Source of the DNA: Acidobacteriota bacterium
GTDB lineage: Bacteria; Acidobacteriota; Terriglobia; Terriglobales; Acidobacteriaceae
Reading direction: 5' to 3'
DNA length: 44,188 nt
Assembly (NCBI GenBank): GCA_028876395.1
Contig: JAGWRX010000074.1
Span: forward strand, 1 to 44,188
Part shown: positions 28,517-37,191 of the stretch, piece after piece
How positions within the stretch are numbered: position 1 is the stretch's first letter
Layout of the letters: each line of letters begins with the position of its first letter
The notes under the pieces: generated by a model
What the model saw: the letters and a program-made list of their open reading frames with translations, nothing else
Databases searched by the model: none
What the model was told of the DNA's origin: nothing
Made by a program: the position numbers and the translations under genes

Positions 28517-29367
28517 GCGGTCTCCTGAAAATTTGTTGCTGGTGTCTCTCTGTGAACTTGGTTTGTGGATACATCGCCGGCTGGCTGCTTCTATTGAGCA
28601 AGCCGGTAAACAAGGCTCACCCGCCGCTTGGCAGGTTCGCTAAAAATTCCGGTGCCGCTGCCCCCGAAGTGAAGATTGAGAGAGCGAAAAAGGCAGACTC
28701 CAGAACAACTCGCAACGATATCGGAGTCAAGTTGGCCCTGTCAACGGTTGAAGAAAGAAAAAATGACGGAAACCACAGGTAAACGATATATCAATCTATG
28801 GAAACCTTTACAACCCAGGGCGCCGCGCCGCGCCATCCCCCTCAAGCCCGCCACGCGCCCGGTTAACCTTCGCATCTAAAGCGATTTACTCGATTGATTC
28901 TCCTGTTTCCCGACCGCATCCCGCTCCCCGCCTGCCCACCCTTCGCGCGTGCAACCTCCTCAGAAACCCTGACAAATAACCAGGCAAATACTATAACTTT
29001 GACATGTCATTTATCCAGGTGCCGGATCGCCCGGCCCACACCCCGTCCACTGGCCGCTCTCAGCCTCGCGCGCTCGTTGACCCACTCCCGCAGGTGGAGC
29101 CTGCTATCCACCAAACGATTGATTTTTCAGGCATCTGCCTTGCAATTCAGGCCTGCCTCGCCTCGCGTCTTCTAACGCCTCCCCCGCCTGCCTCTGGACG
29201 AATACCGGCTCCGCTGCCGGCCGCCTCGCCCATCAGACCGCCCCGCGGCAGCCGCCAGAACCCGCCACTCTTGGGCATGACATTCTTCCTGCCCGATCAA
29301 AACGCGCCCGCCGCATGTTGACTCCATCGATACCCCTGTAGCCGCCATATGAGAAAGTGACAATGCG
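28517..29367. other. Long intergenic region, no convincing gene
   Basis: This 850-bp gap lies upstream of TonB receptor 2 on the minus strand, and no gene can be supported on either strand. It contains a candidate minus-strand promoter (28716-28744), and a plus-strand CTGACA-17-TATAAC pair at about 28970 that leads to no recognisable plus-strand gene. Short open frames at 28894-29175 and 29004-29321 are Pro/Ala-rich and look accidental. Confidence 0.5.
28716..28744 (-). promoter_or_regulatory. Possible promoter of TonB receptor 2
   Basis: On the minus strand TTGACA (28744-28739) is followed after 17 bp by ATATCG (28721-28716), a weak -10. The start point would be near 28709, leaving a leader of about 190 bases. 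The -35 is perfect and the -10 is poor, so this is only a candidate. Confidence 0.3.
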
Positions 29368-31323
29368 TCAGGCCTTCCTGCGCGCCGCCACCAGCGCCTC
29401 GTTCTTCAGAATCTTCCCGCCCTCCTCAACCACATAGAGCCGGTTCACATCCAGGTCCTTCAGCGTGTCCACCTGTCCCGAGGGCCAGCGGATCTCCACC
29501 AGGTCCACCTTTTTTGCCTCGCCCAGTCCAAAGTGAATCCGCAGATCGCTCGCCGAGTAGTACCCGTTGCACGAGCGCACGTCCTCAATCTGCGTCAGCG
29601 GGGTGCCCCGCTTGGCAGTCAGCACCGGGGTCCCCGCGGACGGGTCCATGTCCGTGGGGTGGAGCACCGGCGTGCCCGTCTGCGCCACGACTTTGATGCG
29701 CGCGCCGATGCCCGTCCGGTTGCTCTTCACGCCCACCACGCGAATCTTCACCCAGCTCCGCTTCAGCGTCGAGTCGCAGCGCAGCAGTTGCGGCAGCGCG
29801 TTCACGCAGTTCACCACCGCGTCCAGGTCGCCGTCGTTGTCGTAGTCGCCGATGGCAAACCCGCGCGCCTTCGCCGCCGTCGTGATACCGCTGCCCCCTT
29901 GCAGGCTCAGATCTTCAAACTGCCCGTTGCGCAGGTTGCGATACAGATATTTCCGCTCCGCATACGCCGCGTCCACCTGCGTTCCGTCCACTTCGGGATA
30001 CACATGCCCGTTGGCCACCAGGATGTCCAGCCAACCATCGTTATCGATGTCCATGAAGCTCACGCCCCAGCCCAGCAGCCGCGTGTTGATGCCCAGCCCC
30101 GCCTGGTACGTGCGGTCGTCAAACGAGCCATCGCCCAGGTTCTGGAAAATCGAGTCCGTGTCGCCCGCAAAATTCGTCTTCACGATGTCCAGCATGCCGT
30201 CGCGGTTGTAGTCCCCCACGCTCACGCCCATCCCCGCCTGCGGCTTGCCGTCCGGCGAGTAGGCCACGCCCGCCTCGATCGCCTCGTCTTTGAACGTGCC
30301 GTCCTTCTGGTTCACGTAATAGGTCGCCGAGGTCGAGTCATTCGCCACGTAGATGTTCGGCCAGCCCGTGTTGTCCAGATCCGCCGCCGCGCAGCTCAGC
30401 GCATACGTGCCCAGCGTGCCCCACATCCCCGCCTTCTCGCTCACGTCGGTGAACGTCCCGTCGCCGTTGTTGTGGTACAGGATGTTCTTCCCGCCCTCCA
30501 GACCCGGCGGCCCGCACGCCACCTGGATGCCCTTGTACGTGCAGTTCGCATCCTCCGGCAACGGAGCCGTCTTGATGTCGAAGTCAATATAGTTGCCCAC
30601 GAACAGATCCAGACGCCCGTCCTTGTCGTAGTCCAGAAACGAGCAGCCCGAATTCCACCGCAGCCGGTCCTGCATCAGGCCGGCTTCCTTCGTCACATCC
30701 TTGAACGTCCCGTTGCCATTGTTGCGGAACAGCGCATTCTGCCCGTAGTAGCTGACGAAAAGATCGTTCCAGCCGTCGTTGTTGTAGTCGCCTACGCAGC
30801 ACGCCTGCCCCCACCCCGAGCGCGCCAGCCCCGCCTTCAGCGTCACGTCGGTAAACGTGCCGTCGCGGTTGTTCTTGAACAGGCGGCACACCGGTTCCTG
30901 GCCCTTGGGAAAGCCCTCAAGCCGCCACCCATTCACCAGAAAGATATCCACCCAGTCGTCCTGGTCGTAGTCGAAGAAGGCCGCGCCGCAGCCCGTCGTC
31001 TCCAGCAGATACTTGTTGCGATGCTCGCCGCCGAAGATCATCTCCACGTTGAGCCCCGACTCCTTCGCCACGTCCACAAACTGCACGCCCAGCGGCGTGC
31101 CGGTCACGGGCGACGGCGCGCCCTTGGGCGCGGGCCGGGCCTCGGCAGCGTAGGTCTCGCGCGACATGCCTTTTGGCTTTTGCGCGGGCGCGGCCTGCTG
31201 GCCGGGCAGGCCAAAGGCCGGCCGTGCCAGCCTCAACACATCCTCCAGCGATAACACAAGCGCGGTCCGCGAAAGCGACTTCAAAAATCCACGACGATTC
31301 AAGGACAAAACAGCATTCTCCAT
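29368..31323 (-). CDS. CRTAC1-family FG-GAP/ASPIC-UnbV protein with Tat-like signal (copy 3)
   Basis: A 651-residue secreted propeller. Unlike the other two copies, the N-terminus reads NRRGFLKSLSRTALVLSL, a twin-arginine motif, which suggests folded export by Tat. Blades carry DYDQDDWVD, DYNNDGWND, DYDKDGRLD, DYNRDGMLD, DIDNDGWLD and DYDNDGDLD loops. One blade is degenerate (DLDNTGWPN). The ASPIC/UnbV domain (CNGYYSASDLRIHFGLG, VEIRWPSG) contains an extra segment of about 30 residues (VLHPTDMDPSAGTPVL ...) before the conserved part. It stands alone, without an adjacent TPR gene, on the far side of receptor 2. Its substrate and role are unknown; the Tat signal hints at a cofactor or metal loaded in the cytoplasm. 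Confidence 0.85.
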   Translation of the reverse strand: MENAVLSLNRRGFLKSLSRTALVLSLEDVLRLARPAFGLPGQQAAPAQKPKGMSRETYAAEARPAPKGAPSPVTGTPLGVQFVDVAKESGLNVEMIFGGEHRNKYLLETTGCGAAFFDYDQDDWVDIFLVNGWRLEGFPKGQEPVCRLFKNNRDGTFTDVTLKAGLARSGWGQACCVGDYNNDGWNDLFVSYYGQNALFRNNGNGTFKDVTKEAGLMQDRLRWNSGCSFLDYDKDGRLDLFVGNYIDFDIKTAPLPEDANCTYKGIQVACGPPGLEGGKNILYHNNGDGTFTDVSEKAGMWGTLGTYALSCAAADLDNTGWPNIYVANDSTSATYYVNQKDGTFKDEAIEAGVAYSPDGKPQAGMGVSVGDYNRDGMLDIVKTNFAGDTDSIFQNLGDGSFDDRTYQAGLGINTRLLGWGVSFMDIDNDGWLDILVANGHVYPEVDGTQVDAAYAERKYLYRNLRNGQFEDLSLQGGSGITTAAKARGFAIGDYDNDGDLDAVVNCVNALPQLLRCDSTLKRSWVKIRVVGVKSNRTGIGARIKVVAQTGTPVLHPTDMDPSAGTPVLTAKRGTPLTQIEDVRSCNGYYSASDLRIHFGLGEAKKVDLVEIRWPSGQVDTLKDLDVNRLYVVEEGGKILKNEALVAARRKA

Positions 31324-31542
31324 TGGGCGCGCCGCTGTTGCCCGCGGCTGCGCCCCTCAGGCCGAGTATATCGGCCGGACGCCGTCACCCGCAGTCCGGT
31401 GCCCCCCCGGCGACCTCGTGAGAACCTTGACGCAGGAAGTGGGCCATGCTCAAATTTAGCGTCCGCGATTCTGCTTGACCTTCGCGCGGGAACGCACGAC
31501 GACCGGAAAGCAAAGCCGCGTAGACAGGTTCTGGAGGAAGCT

Positions 31543-31872
31543 ATGAGGATTCTTCGTTCCGTCAGTCGCCGTGGATTCAGCATCGGGACCGCTGGCTGGT
31601 TCACCATCCTCAGACAGAACACGTGGTTCCCCGCCACCCGCCTGCCCCGCAGCTTCCCCCACCCCAGTGACCATTTCCAGACCCCGGCCCACGCCCTCAC
31701 GGCAGAGCATCTGGCTCAAATCCCCGCCGCCAGCCGGCAGGCGGCACTCTCGCCACGCATCGTCACACTCAATGGCTACGAACACCGCCCGGCGCGGCTC
31801 GCTTTGATCACTCTCTTCGCAGTTGCAATCACATTGGGCATGCTCTGGTGGATCATGGGCGCCCGTCTCTGA
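31543..31872 (+). CDS. Small single-pass membrane protein, unknown
   Basis: A 109-residue protein of unknown function. The ATG at 31543 is chosen because TGGAGGAAGCT supplies a good ribosome binding site; the frame stays open upstream to 31399, but that part has no coding features. The N-terminal 75 residues are basic and polar without recognised motifs. The C-terminus is a clear hydrophobic helix (RLALITLFAVAITLGMLWWI) ending MGARL, which suggests a tail-anchored inner-membrane protein. It lies divergently from CRTAC1 copy 3 and upstream of the J-domain gene, separated from it by 227 bp. Two overlapping minus-strand frames exist but lack such features. Confidence 0.5.
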   Translation: MRILRSVSRRGFSIGTAGWFTILRQNTWFPATRLPRSFPHPSDHFQTPAHALTAEHLAQIPAASRQAALSPRIVTLNGYEHRPARLALITLFAVAITLGMLWWIMGARL

Positions 31873-32099
31873 GCTTCAGCCCCTGCCTCACCGCGGCGCC
31901 AGGCCCACCCGAACCCGATAAATCCTTCCGGAAGATTGTCTTGAACGGGAGCGGCTTTATCCCCACATCGTAACGCCGCGAAATGACCACACCTTTCCCA
32001 CAGAAGAGTTACAGCCGAAGGGTTCCCGCTGGGGCAAAATAGTGTTTCAATGCTGATGCGGCCCAGAACGTCTCCCGACTCGCATCAAAAAAGGACACC

Positions 32100-32846
32100 A
32101 TGCTCGCGATGAAGACGCTAGATTATTATGAGTTTCTGCAAATCAGCCCCAACGCCGACCACGAAACCATCCATCGTGTCTATCGATTCCTTGCCGCCCG
32201 CTACCACCCGGACAATCCCAAGTCCGGTGACGTCGACAAGTTCTCCATGCTCAAGGACGCGTATGACGTCCTCTCCGACCCCGAGCGCCGCGCCGAATAC
32301 GATATGGAACGTGAAGCCGAGCCGCATCAGGTCGCGCCGCTTTCTGCCAACATCGACTTCATGGATCAGATCGAGGGCGAAATCAACCGCCGCCTCGCCC
32401 TGCTCGCCGTCCTCTACTACCGCCGCCGCAACAATCCCTACGCACCTGAGGTTCCCCTCGCCGAGGTCGAACGCCGCATGGGCTTCCCCCGCGACTATCT
32501 CGACTTCACCACCTGGTATCTCGAAAAGAAGGGTTACATCGCCCGCGCCGATAACTCCGACTTCACGCTGACCGCAGCCGGCGTCGACTTCGTGGAGTCC
32601 GAGCGTACCAATATCCCCGTCATCACCAGGCTGCTCACCGACGGCGCTGAGGTCAAGCCGTCGGCAGCAGCCGAAGTGAAACAGGCTGCGGCTGCGGCTC
32701 ACGACGCGGGCCACAAACTCACCGATGTCGAGCATCACGGCGACCGCCGCGCCAGCAGAAAAGACCGCCGCCACGGCGCCCCCGATACCCGCCCCAACCC
32801 CGTCGACCGCCGCATCAACCGCCCCGACCGCCGCCTCGCCAGCTAG
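32100..32846 (+). CDS. J-domain protein with winged-helix-like C-terminal region
   Basis: A 248-residue cytoplasmic protein. Residues 6-71 form a J domain (DYYEFLQISPNADHETIHRV, HPD at 36-38, AYDVLSDPERRAEYD) that should stimulate an Hsp70 (DnaK) ATPase. There is no Gly/Phe linker and no zinc-finger domain, so it is not a canonical DnaJ. Residues about 85-175 resemble a winged-helix fold (INRRLALLAVLYYRRRN, LAEVERRMGFPRDYLDFTTW, YLEKKGYIARADNSDFTLT). The tail is basic with repeated DRR triplets (GDRRASRKDRRHGA, VDRRINRPDRRLAS). AAGGA stands before the ATG. It is likely a specialised co-chaperone, perhaps binding nucleic acid; that part is inference. Confidence 0.75.
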   Translation: MLAMKTLDYYEFLQISPNADHETIHRVYRFLAARYHPDNPKSGDVDKFSMLKDAYDVLSDPERRAEYDMEREAEPHQVAPLSANIDFMDQIEGEINRRLALLAVLYYRRRNNPYAPEVPLAEVERRMGFPRDYLDFTTWYLEKKGYIARADNSDFTLTAAGVDFVESERTNIPVITRLLTDGAEVKPSAAAEVKQAAAAAHDAGHKLTDVEHHGDRRASRKDRRHGAPDTRPNPVDRRINRPDRRLAS

Positions 32847-33025
32847 CCCCCGCAACAGCCCGGCACCTCATCCACGGCGCCGTTTCATCGCGGCAAATCC
32901 TGCCCGGTGTTTTCCCATCGCTTCCGGCACGTGCAGCCCGCCCATAGCCCAAACCTCGCCCGCGTATTAGCATGGTCCCGTGAAAAGAGGCGCTCTTCGG
33001 CGCGCGTCCCACCACAGGAGAACAC

Positions 33026-34345
33026 ATGGTCACTCGCAGGGAGTTTCTCGACACGCTTGCAGCGGGAGCGGCAGGGCTGGCAATCAGTTCCTCCGCTAAA
33101 AGCTACGGCCAGATCATGGGCGCCAACGAGCGCCTCAACTTCGCCATCATTGGCCTCAACAGCCGCGCTTATGCTCATCTCTCCGGACTCAAGGCCAACA
33201 AGGCCGCGGCCCGCGTCACCCATGTCTGCGATGTCGAGAGCAACATCCTCGCAAAATTCGCCGACGCCACCCAGAGGGCGATGGGCGAAGCACCCGCCGC
33301 CGTCAAGGACTTCCGCAAGATCCTCGAACTCAAGAGCGTTGACGCCGTCACCATCGCCACGCCCGACCACTGGCACGCGCCCATGGCCATTGCCGCGCTC
33401 CAGGCCGGCAAGCACGTCTACGTCGAGAAGCCTTGCAGCCACAATCCCGGCGAGGGCGCGCTGCTCGTCCGCGCGCAGCAGAAGTACGGCAAGCTCGTCC
33501 AGATGGGCACGCAGCAGCGCTCCTCGCCCCACACCATTGACATCATCGGCAAAATTCACTCCGGCCTCATCGGCCGTCCCTACTTCGCCAAGTGCTGGTA
33601 CAACAACACGCGCAAGTCCATCGGAGTCGGCAAGCCAGCGCCCGTGCCCGCCACCCTCGACTGGGATCTCTGGCAGGGCCCCGCACCGCGCCAGCCCTAC
33701 AAGGACAACGTGCAGCCCTACAACTGGCATTGGTTCCGCATCTGGGGCACCGGCGAAACCCTCAACAACGGCACCCACGAGGTGGACGTCTGCCGCTGGG
33801 CTCTCGGCGTCGACTATCCCAACCGCGTCACCGCCACCGGCGGCCGCTACGCCTTCAAAGATGACTGGCAGTTCTATGACACGCTCATCACCAGCTTCGA
33901 GTACCCCGACAGCATGATCGCCTGGGAGAGCACAAGCTGCCAGGGCATGCGCTACTTCAACCGCGGCCGCGGCTCCATCATCGAGGGCACCCACGGCACC
34001 GTGCTCATCGACCGCGACGGCTACGAAATCTACGACCTCGACGGCAAAAAGACCAGCGAGTTCAAGGTGGGCGGCCACTCCTCAACAGCCGACCTCGTCG
34101 GCGCCGACTCCATGACCGACCTGCACTTCGCCAACTTCATCGCCGGCATCCGCAACGGCGAGAAGCTGAACGCGCCCGTCTCCGTCGGCAATGTCGCCGT
34201 CACCATGCTGCAACTCTCCAACATCGCCTGGTTCGTTCATCGCGAACTCAATCTCGATCCCGCCGACGGTCAAATCCAACACGACGCCGAGGCCATGTCC
34301 ATGTGGAACCGCACCTATGAACGCGGATGGGAGCCGCGCATATGA
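33026..34345 (+). CDS. Tat-exported Gfo/Idh/MocA-family oxidoreductase
   Basis: A 439-residue NAD(P)-dependent sugar or inositol-type oxidoreductase. The N-terminus TRREFLDTLAAGAAGLAI is a twin-arginine signal, so the enzyme is exported folded, probably with its cofactor. The Rossmann part begins LNFAIIGLNSRAYAHLSGL. The family-typical VEKPCSHNP carries the catalytic-region Lys, and WHWFRIWGTGETLNNGTHEVD supplies the downstream His/Asp. CAGGAG is well spaced before the ATG. Its last four bases overlap the next gene (ATGA), so it is coupled to a xylose-isomerase-like protein. The pair is typical of periplasmic sugar oxidation/epimerisation in soil bacteria; the substrate is unknown. Confidence 0.85.
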   Translation: MVTRREFLDTLAAGAAGLAISSSAKSYGQIMGANERLNFAIIGLNSRAYAHLSGLKANKAAARVTHVCDVESNILAKFADATQRAMGEAPAAVKDFRKILELKSVDAVTIATPDHWHAPMAIAALQAGKHVYVEKPCSHNPGEGALLVRAQQKYGKLVQMGTQQRSSPHTIDIIGKIHSGLIGRPYFAKCWYNNTRKSIGVGKPAPVPATLDWDLWQGPAPRQPYKDNVQPYNWHWFRIWGTGETLNNGTHEVDVCRWALGVDYPNRVTATGGRYAFKDDWQFYDTLITSFEYPDSMIAWESTSCQGMRYFNRGRGSIIEGTHGTVLIDRDGYEIYDLDGKKTSEFKVGGHSSTADLVGADSMTDLHFANFIAGIRNGEKLNAPVSVGNVAVTMLQLSNIAWFVHRELNLDPADGQIQHDAEAMSMWNRTYERGWEPRI

Positions 34346-35223
34346 CCAGCCCACTCACTCGCCGCCATTTCCTAAGCTCCACCGCAGCCTTCGCGGTCGG
34401 CATACCTGCCCTTTCCGCGTCGTTTGCTGAACCCTCTGCCCAGCTCACCCAATCCAGCGGCGCGCCGTCGCCCATCCGCCTCGGCCTCGCCAGCTACACT
34501 TTCCGCAACTTCACCCGCGCGCAGCTCATTGCCTACATGCAGCAGCTCCGCATCACCGGCCTCAACGCCAAAGACGTGAAGGACCACCTGCCCATGGACC
34601 CCGCCGCCGAGGCGCAGGCTCTGGCCGACTACGCCGCCGCCGGCATCCATCTCCACGCTGCCGGAGCCATCTACTTCCGCAAGGACGACGATGACGACAT
34701 CCGCGCCAAGTTCGACTACTGCAAGCGCGCGGGCGTACGCGTCATTGTCGCCGGAGACCCCGCGCCCGCCACGCTGCCGCGCGTCGAAAAGTTCGTCAAG
34801 GAATACGACATCCGCATCGCCATCCACAACCACGGCCCCGAGGACAAAATCTTTCCTTCGCCTCTCGACGTGCTCAAGGCCGTCAAGGACATGGACCCGC
34901 GTATCGGCTGCTGCATCGACGTGGGCCACTGCGTTCGCGCCGGCACTGACGTTGTCGAGGCCATCCACGCCGCCGGACCGCGCCTCTTCAACATGCACAT
35001 CAAGGACCTCACCAGCTTCACCAGCAAGGAGAGCCAGGTCGCCGTCGGCGACGGCAAAATGCCCATCCGCGCCATCTTCCAGGCGCTCATCGCAATCAAG
35101 TACCCCGGCTGGGTCGACCTCGAATACGAAGTCCACGGCGACGACCCCATGCCCGGCGTCACCAGCAGCTTCGCCTACATGCGCGGCATCCTCAACGGCA
35201 TGGGCTACGCCGAACCCGCGTAG
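34342..35223 (+). CDS. Sugar phosphate isomerase/epimerase-like TIM-barrel protein, Tat signal
   Basis: A 293-residue member of the xylose-isomerase-like/AP-endonuclease-2 superfamily. The N-terminus (TRRHFLSSTAAFAVGIPAL) is a twin-arginine signal. TIM-barrel landmarks include LGLASYTFRNF, RIAIHNHGPEDK, CCIDVGHCVRAG, RLFNMHIKDL and GWVDLEYEVHGDD, whose His/Asp/Glu residues are the usual divalent-metal ligands. The start at 34342 is taken because it overlaps the oxidoreductase stop (ATGA); an in-frame ATG at 34327 is an alternative. It probably acts on a sugar or keto-sugar produced by its coupled neighbour in the periplasm; the specific reaction is unknown. Confidence 0.83.
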   Translation: MTSPLTRRHFLSSTAAFAVGIPALSASFAEPSAQLTQSSGAPSPIRLGLASYTFRNFTRAQLIAYMQQLRITGLNAKDVKDHLPMDPAAEAQALADYAAAGIHLHAAGAIYFRKDDDDDIRAKFDYCKRAGVRVIVAGDPAPATLPRVEKFVKEYDIRIAIHNHGPEDKIFPSPLDVLKAVKDMDPRIGCCIDVGHCVRAGTDVVEAIHAAGPRLFNMHIKDLTSFTSKESQVAVGDGKMPIRAIFQALIAIKYPGWVDLEYEVHGDDPMPGVTSSFAYMRGILNGMGYAEPA

Positions 35224-35548
35224 CCCCCGGATGCCAGGTGTCGTGCTCCCCATGCCTCGCTACTGAGACACGAGGGAGCGCGACACGCAATTCTTGCACG
35301 ACTCTGAATCAAGCCTTGTGATGAACGATGCAGGCTTACGCCACCGAGAAAACCCCAACGCCCCATCCCTGGCAAACATCAACCCTACGATCAACTTCAC
35401 CCTGACAGCCATCCGGCGCGAGTAAACTTCAACGACAAGTAAGGACTTCAAACCGGTCACGCCAGAAGGTGACGTAGAGATCGAGCCAGTCCACCATCGG
35501 CGCCGCGATTACCAGCGTCGCAAACTTCGTTCGCCGGTGCTGCTGGCC
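35224..35548. other. Intergenic region with a possible gene remnant
   Basis: This 325-bp gap between convergent genes has no intact gene. On the minus strand, from about 35548 to a TGA at 35431-35429, an open stretch reads PMVDWLDLYVTFWRDRFEVL. That looks like real protein and is loosely similar to the C-terminal dimerisation helix of ArsR-type regulators. No start or upstream domain is present, so it would be a remnant. Nothing else is recognised. Confidence 0.3.
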
Positions 35549-37075
35549 CTACCGACCTGAAGCGAAACCTCCGTTGAAAGGCCTGAAGGAAACCACTTGC
35601 GGAACGGTGCCTGAGTTCCGCGATGCCGGAGACGTCACGAAGGCGCCGCTGAGGATGTACACTCCATCCCCCTGTACGGGACCATGACCGTTACCCATGC
35701 CGGTCACAAATGCCAGTCCGTTCGATCCCCATCGAAGCAGTTTCACAGGCGTACCCACCACATTCGTGAGCGCAACCGCCCCGAGGAACGTGAAGTGCGT
35801 CAAATCATAAGCCTCAAGAGCCCATTCGCCCAGCCCGTTGCCATACTGCGTCTGACCAAGAAAGTACGCGATATGCAACGACCCATCCGGCACCATCACG
35901 GGACCGAGTGAATAGCCGCCCTGAATGTTCCCCGTGGGATAGGAGCCAACAACCGCGCCCGAGGCGGGATCAATCACCATGCCGGTATCGCTGTAGACAT
36001 AGCCCGTCGTCGCATCGTAATGCACGCCATTGAAACCGGATATGCTCTGATACTTGAAATCCTGGGCAAGCTGCACCCCACCCGTGCCCACTGCCAATTC
36101 GTAAAGATCGCCGGATGGGAAAAGCTCCGTATCAATGCCGAAAAGATCCGTAGCGCCCGAATTCCAGGTGATCACATCGATGGGGCCGACTCCCGACATC
36201 GCGCCCGGCACCGACGTCGCCCGCGGCACGGCATCGTCATAAATCACCACACCGCCTTGCTCCGTGGGACTGATGCCGCTCACTCCACGCACCACCGCAA
36301 CCGTATGTGGACTGCCTGGCGCCGATTCCACGTCCATCGCGAAGTACGGCTGCGAGGCACTATATGATCCCAGCGGGATGCTGATATCCGCGCCCAGATT
36401 GGGCAGCGTATACCGCTGTACAGCGCCGCTCGCGTCAATGCCTGCGTAGAGATACGAGCCCTCACTCGTCACCGCAAGCCGGTCAGGCTCGCCGCCTGCT
36501 GCCTGCGACACCCCAAGCTGGCCCGTCGCGGGATTCAACGTCGTAATCGTGTCGCCGTTCGCCGCGTTGCTGCTCGGAACAGAGAGATACATCAGTTGCG
36601 ACACAGGATCCCACACCATGTCGTTCGCCTCGATCGTCACGGACGATAGGGTGAATGAGGTGTTTCCCGTCAACGGCGGCACCGAAATCGTGAACAGGGC
36701 GCCAAAGTTCATGGAAGCGGGCGTGGGCGTAACGACAATGACCGTGATACCACCCGGCGTCGCGATATCAGAAGCTGGCACCTGTGCCGTCATCTCGGTT
36801 GAAGACACGTAGATCGAAGTCAGTGGCGTAAAACCCCACTCTACCGTGTCTCCCGATTTGAAGTTCGTCCCCGTAACCGTCAGGGTGAACCCCTGCCCGC
36901 CCGCAACCGCTGAACTGGGACTGAGCGCTGTGACCGTGGGAGTCCCTGCCGGCGGCGTGGGCCCGCTCCCACCGCCCGTGTTCAGCGTGCCATTGAAGGA
37001 GGAGCCGCCACATCCTGTGAGTACACCAGGAATCAGAGCCACCAGCGCCGGCAGAACCACAGGTCGAATCTTCAT
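35549..37075 (-). CDS. IPT/TIG-domain lipoprotein with beta-propeller region
   Basis: A 508-residue surface or periplasmic lipoprotein. VLPALVALIPGVLTGC gives a lipobox with acylated Cys at 22, followed by a Gly/Ser/Pro linker. Residues about 47-130 form an IPT/TIG immunoglobulin-like domain (TVTALSPSSAVAGGQGFTLT, VTGTNFKSGDTVEW). The remainder carries repeated YncE-like propeller strands (NDMVWDPVSQLMYLSVPSS, DRLAVTSEGSYLYAGIDASG, HYDATTGYVYSDTG). Such proteins are thought to bind or present ligands; no catalytic residues are evident. It stands alone, with convergent neighbours on one side and parB in the same orientation on the other. Confidence 0.8.
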   Translation of the reverse strand: MKIRPVVLPALVALIPGVLTGCGGSSFNGTLNTGGGSGPTPPAGTPTVTALSPSSAVAGGQGFTLTVTGTNFKSGDTVEWGFTPLTSIYVSSTEMTAQVPASDIATPGGITVIVVTPTPASMNFGALFTISVPPLTGNTSFTLSSVTIEANDMVWDPVSQLMYLSVPSSNAANGDTITTLNPATGQLGVSQAAGGEPDRLAVTSEGSYLYAGIDASGAVQRYTLPNLGADISIPLGSYSASQPYFAMDVESAPGSPHTVAVVRGVSGISPTEQGGVVIYDDAVPRATSVPGAMSGVGPIDVITWNSGATDLFGIDTELFPSGDLYELAVGTGGVQLAQDFKYQSISGFNGVHYDATTGYVYSDTGMVIDPASGAVVGSYPTGNIQGGYSLGPVMVPDGSLHIAYFLGQTQYGNGLGEWALEAYDLTHFTFLGAVALTNVVGTPVKLLRWGSNGLAFVTGMGNGHGPVQGDGVYILSGAFVTSPASRNSGTVPQVVSFRPFNGGFASGR

Positions 37076-37191
37076 CAGAGTCTTTTGGATTGAACAGAAT
37101 CCGCCGGAATTATACCCCCGCGACAGACCGTCAATATTTCCTGGCTCCTATTTCCGATCCACTATTCCCTACTCCCTATCCCCTGTCCTTA

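Noticed and set aside
29004..29321. Plus-strand frame in the long gap before CRTAC1 copy 3
   Set aside because: Pro/Ala-rich, no ribosome binding site, no recognisable features.
7150..31323. CRISPR-like or tandem DNA repeats in the CRTAC1 and TPR genes
   Set aside because: The repeated DYDNDG and TPR codons are protein-level repeats of propeller blades and helix pairs, with no regular DNA spacers.
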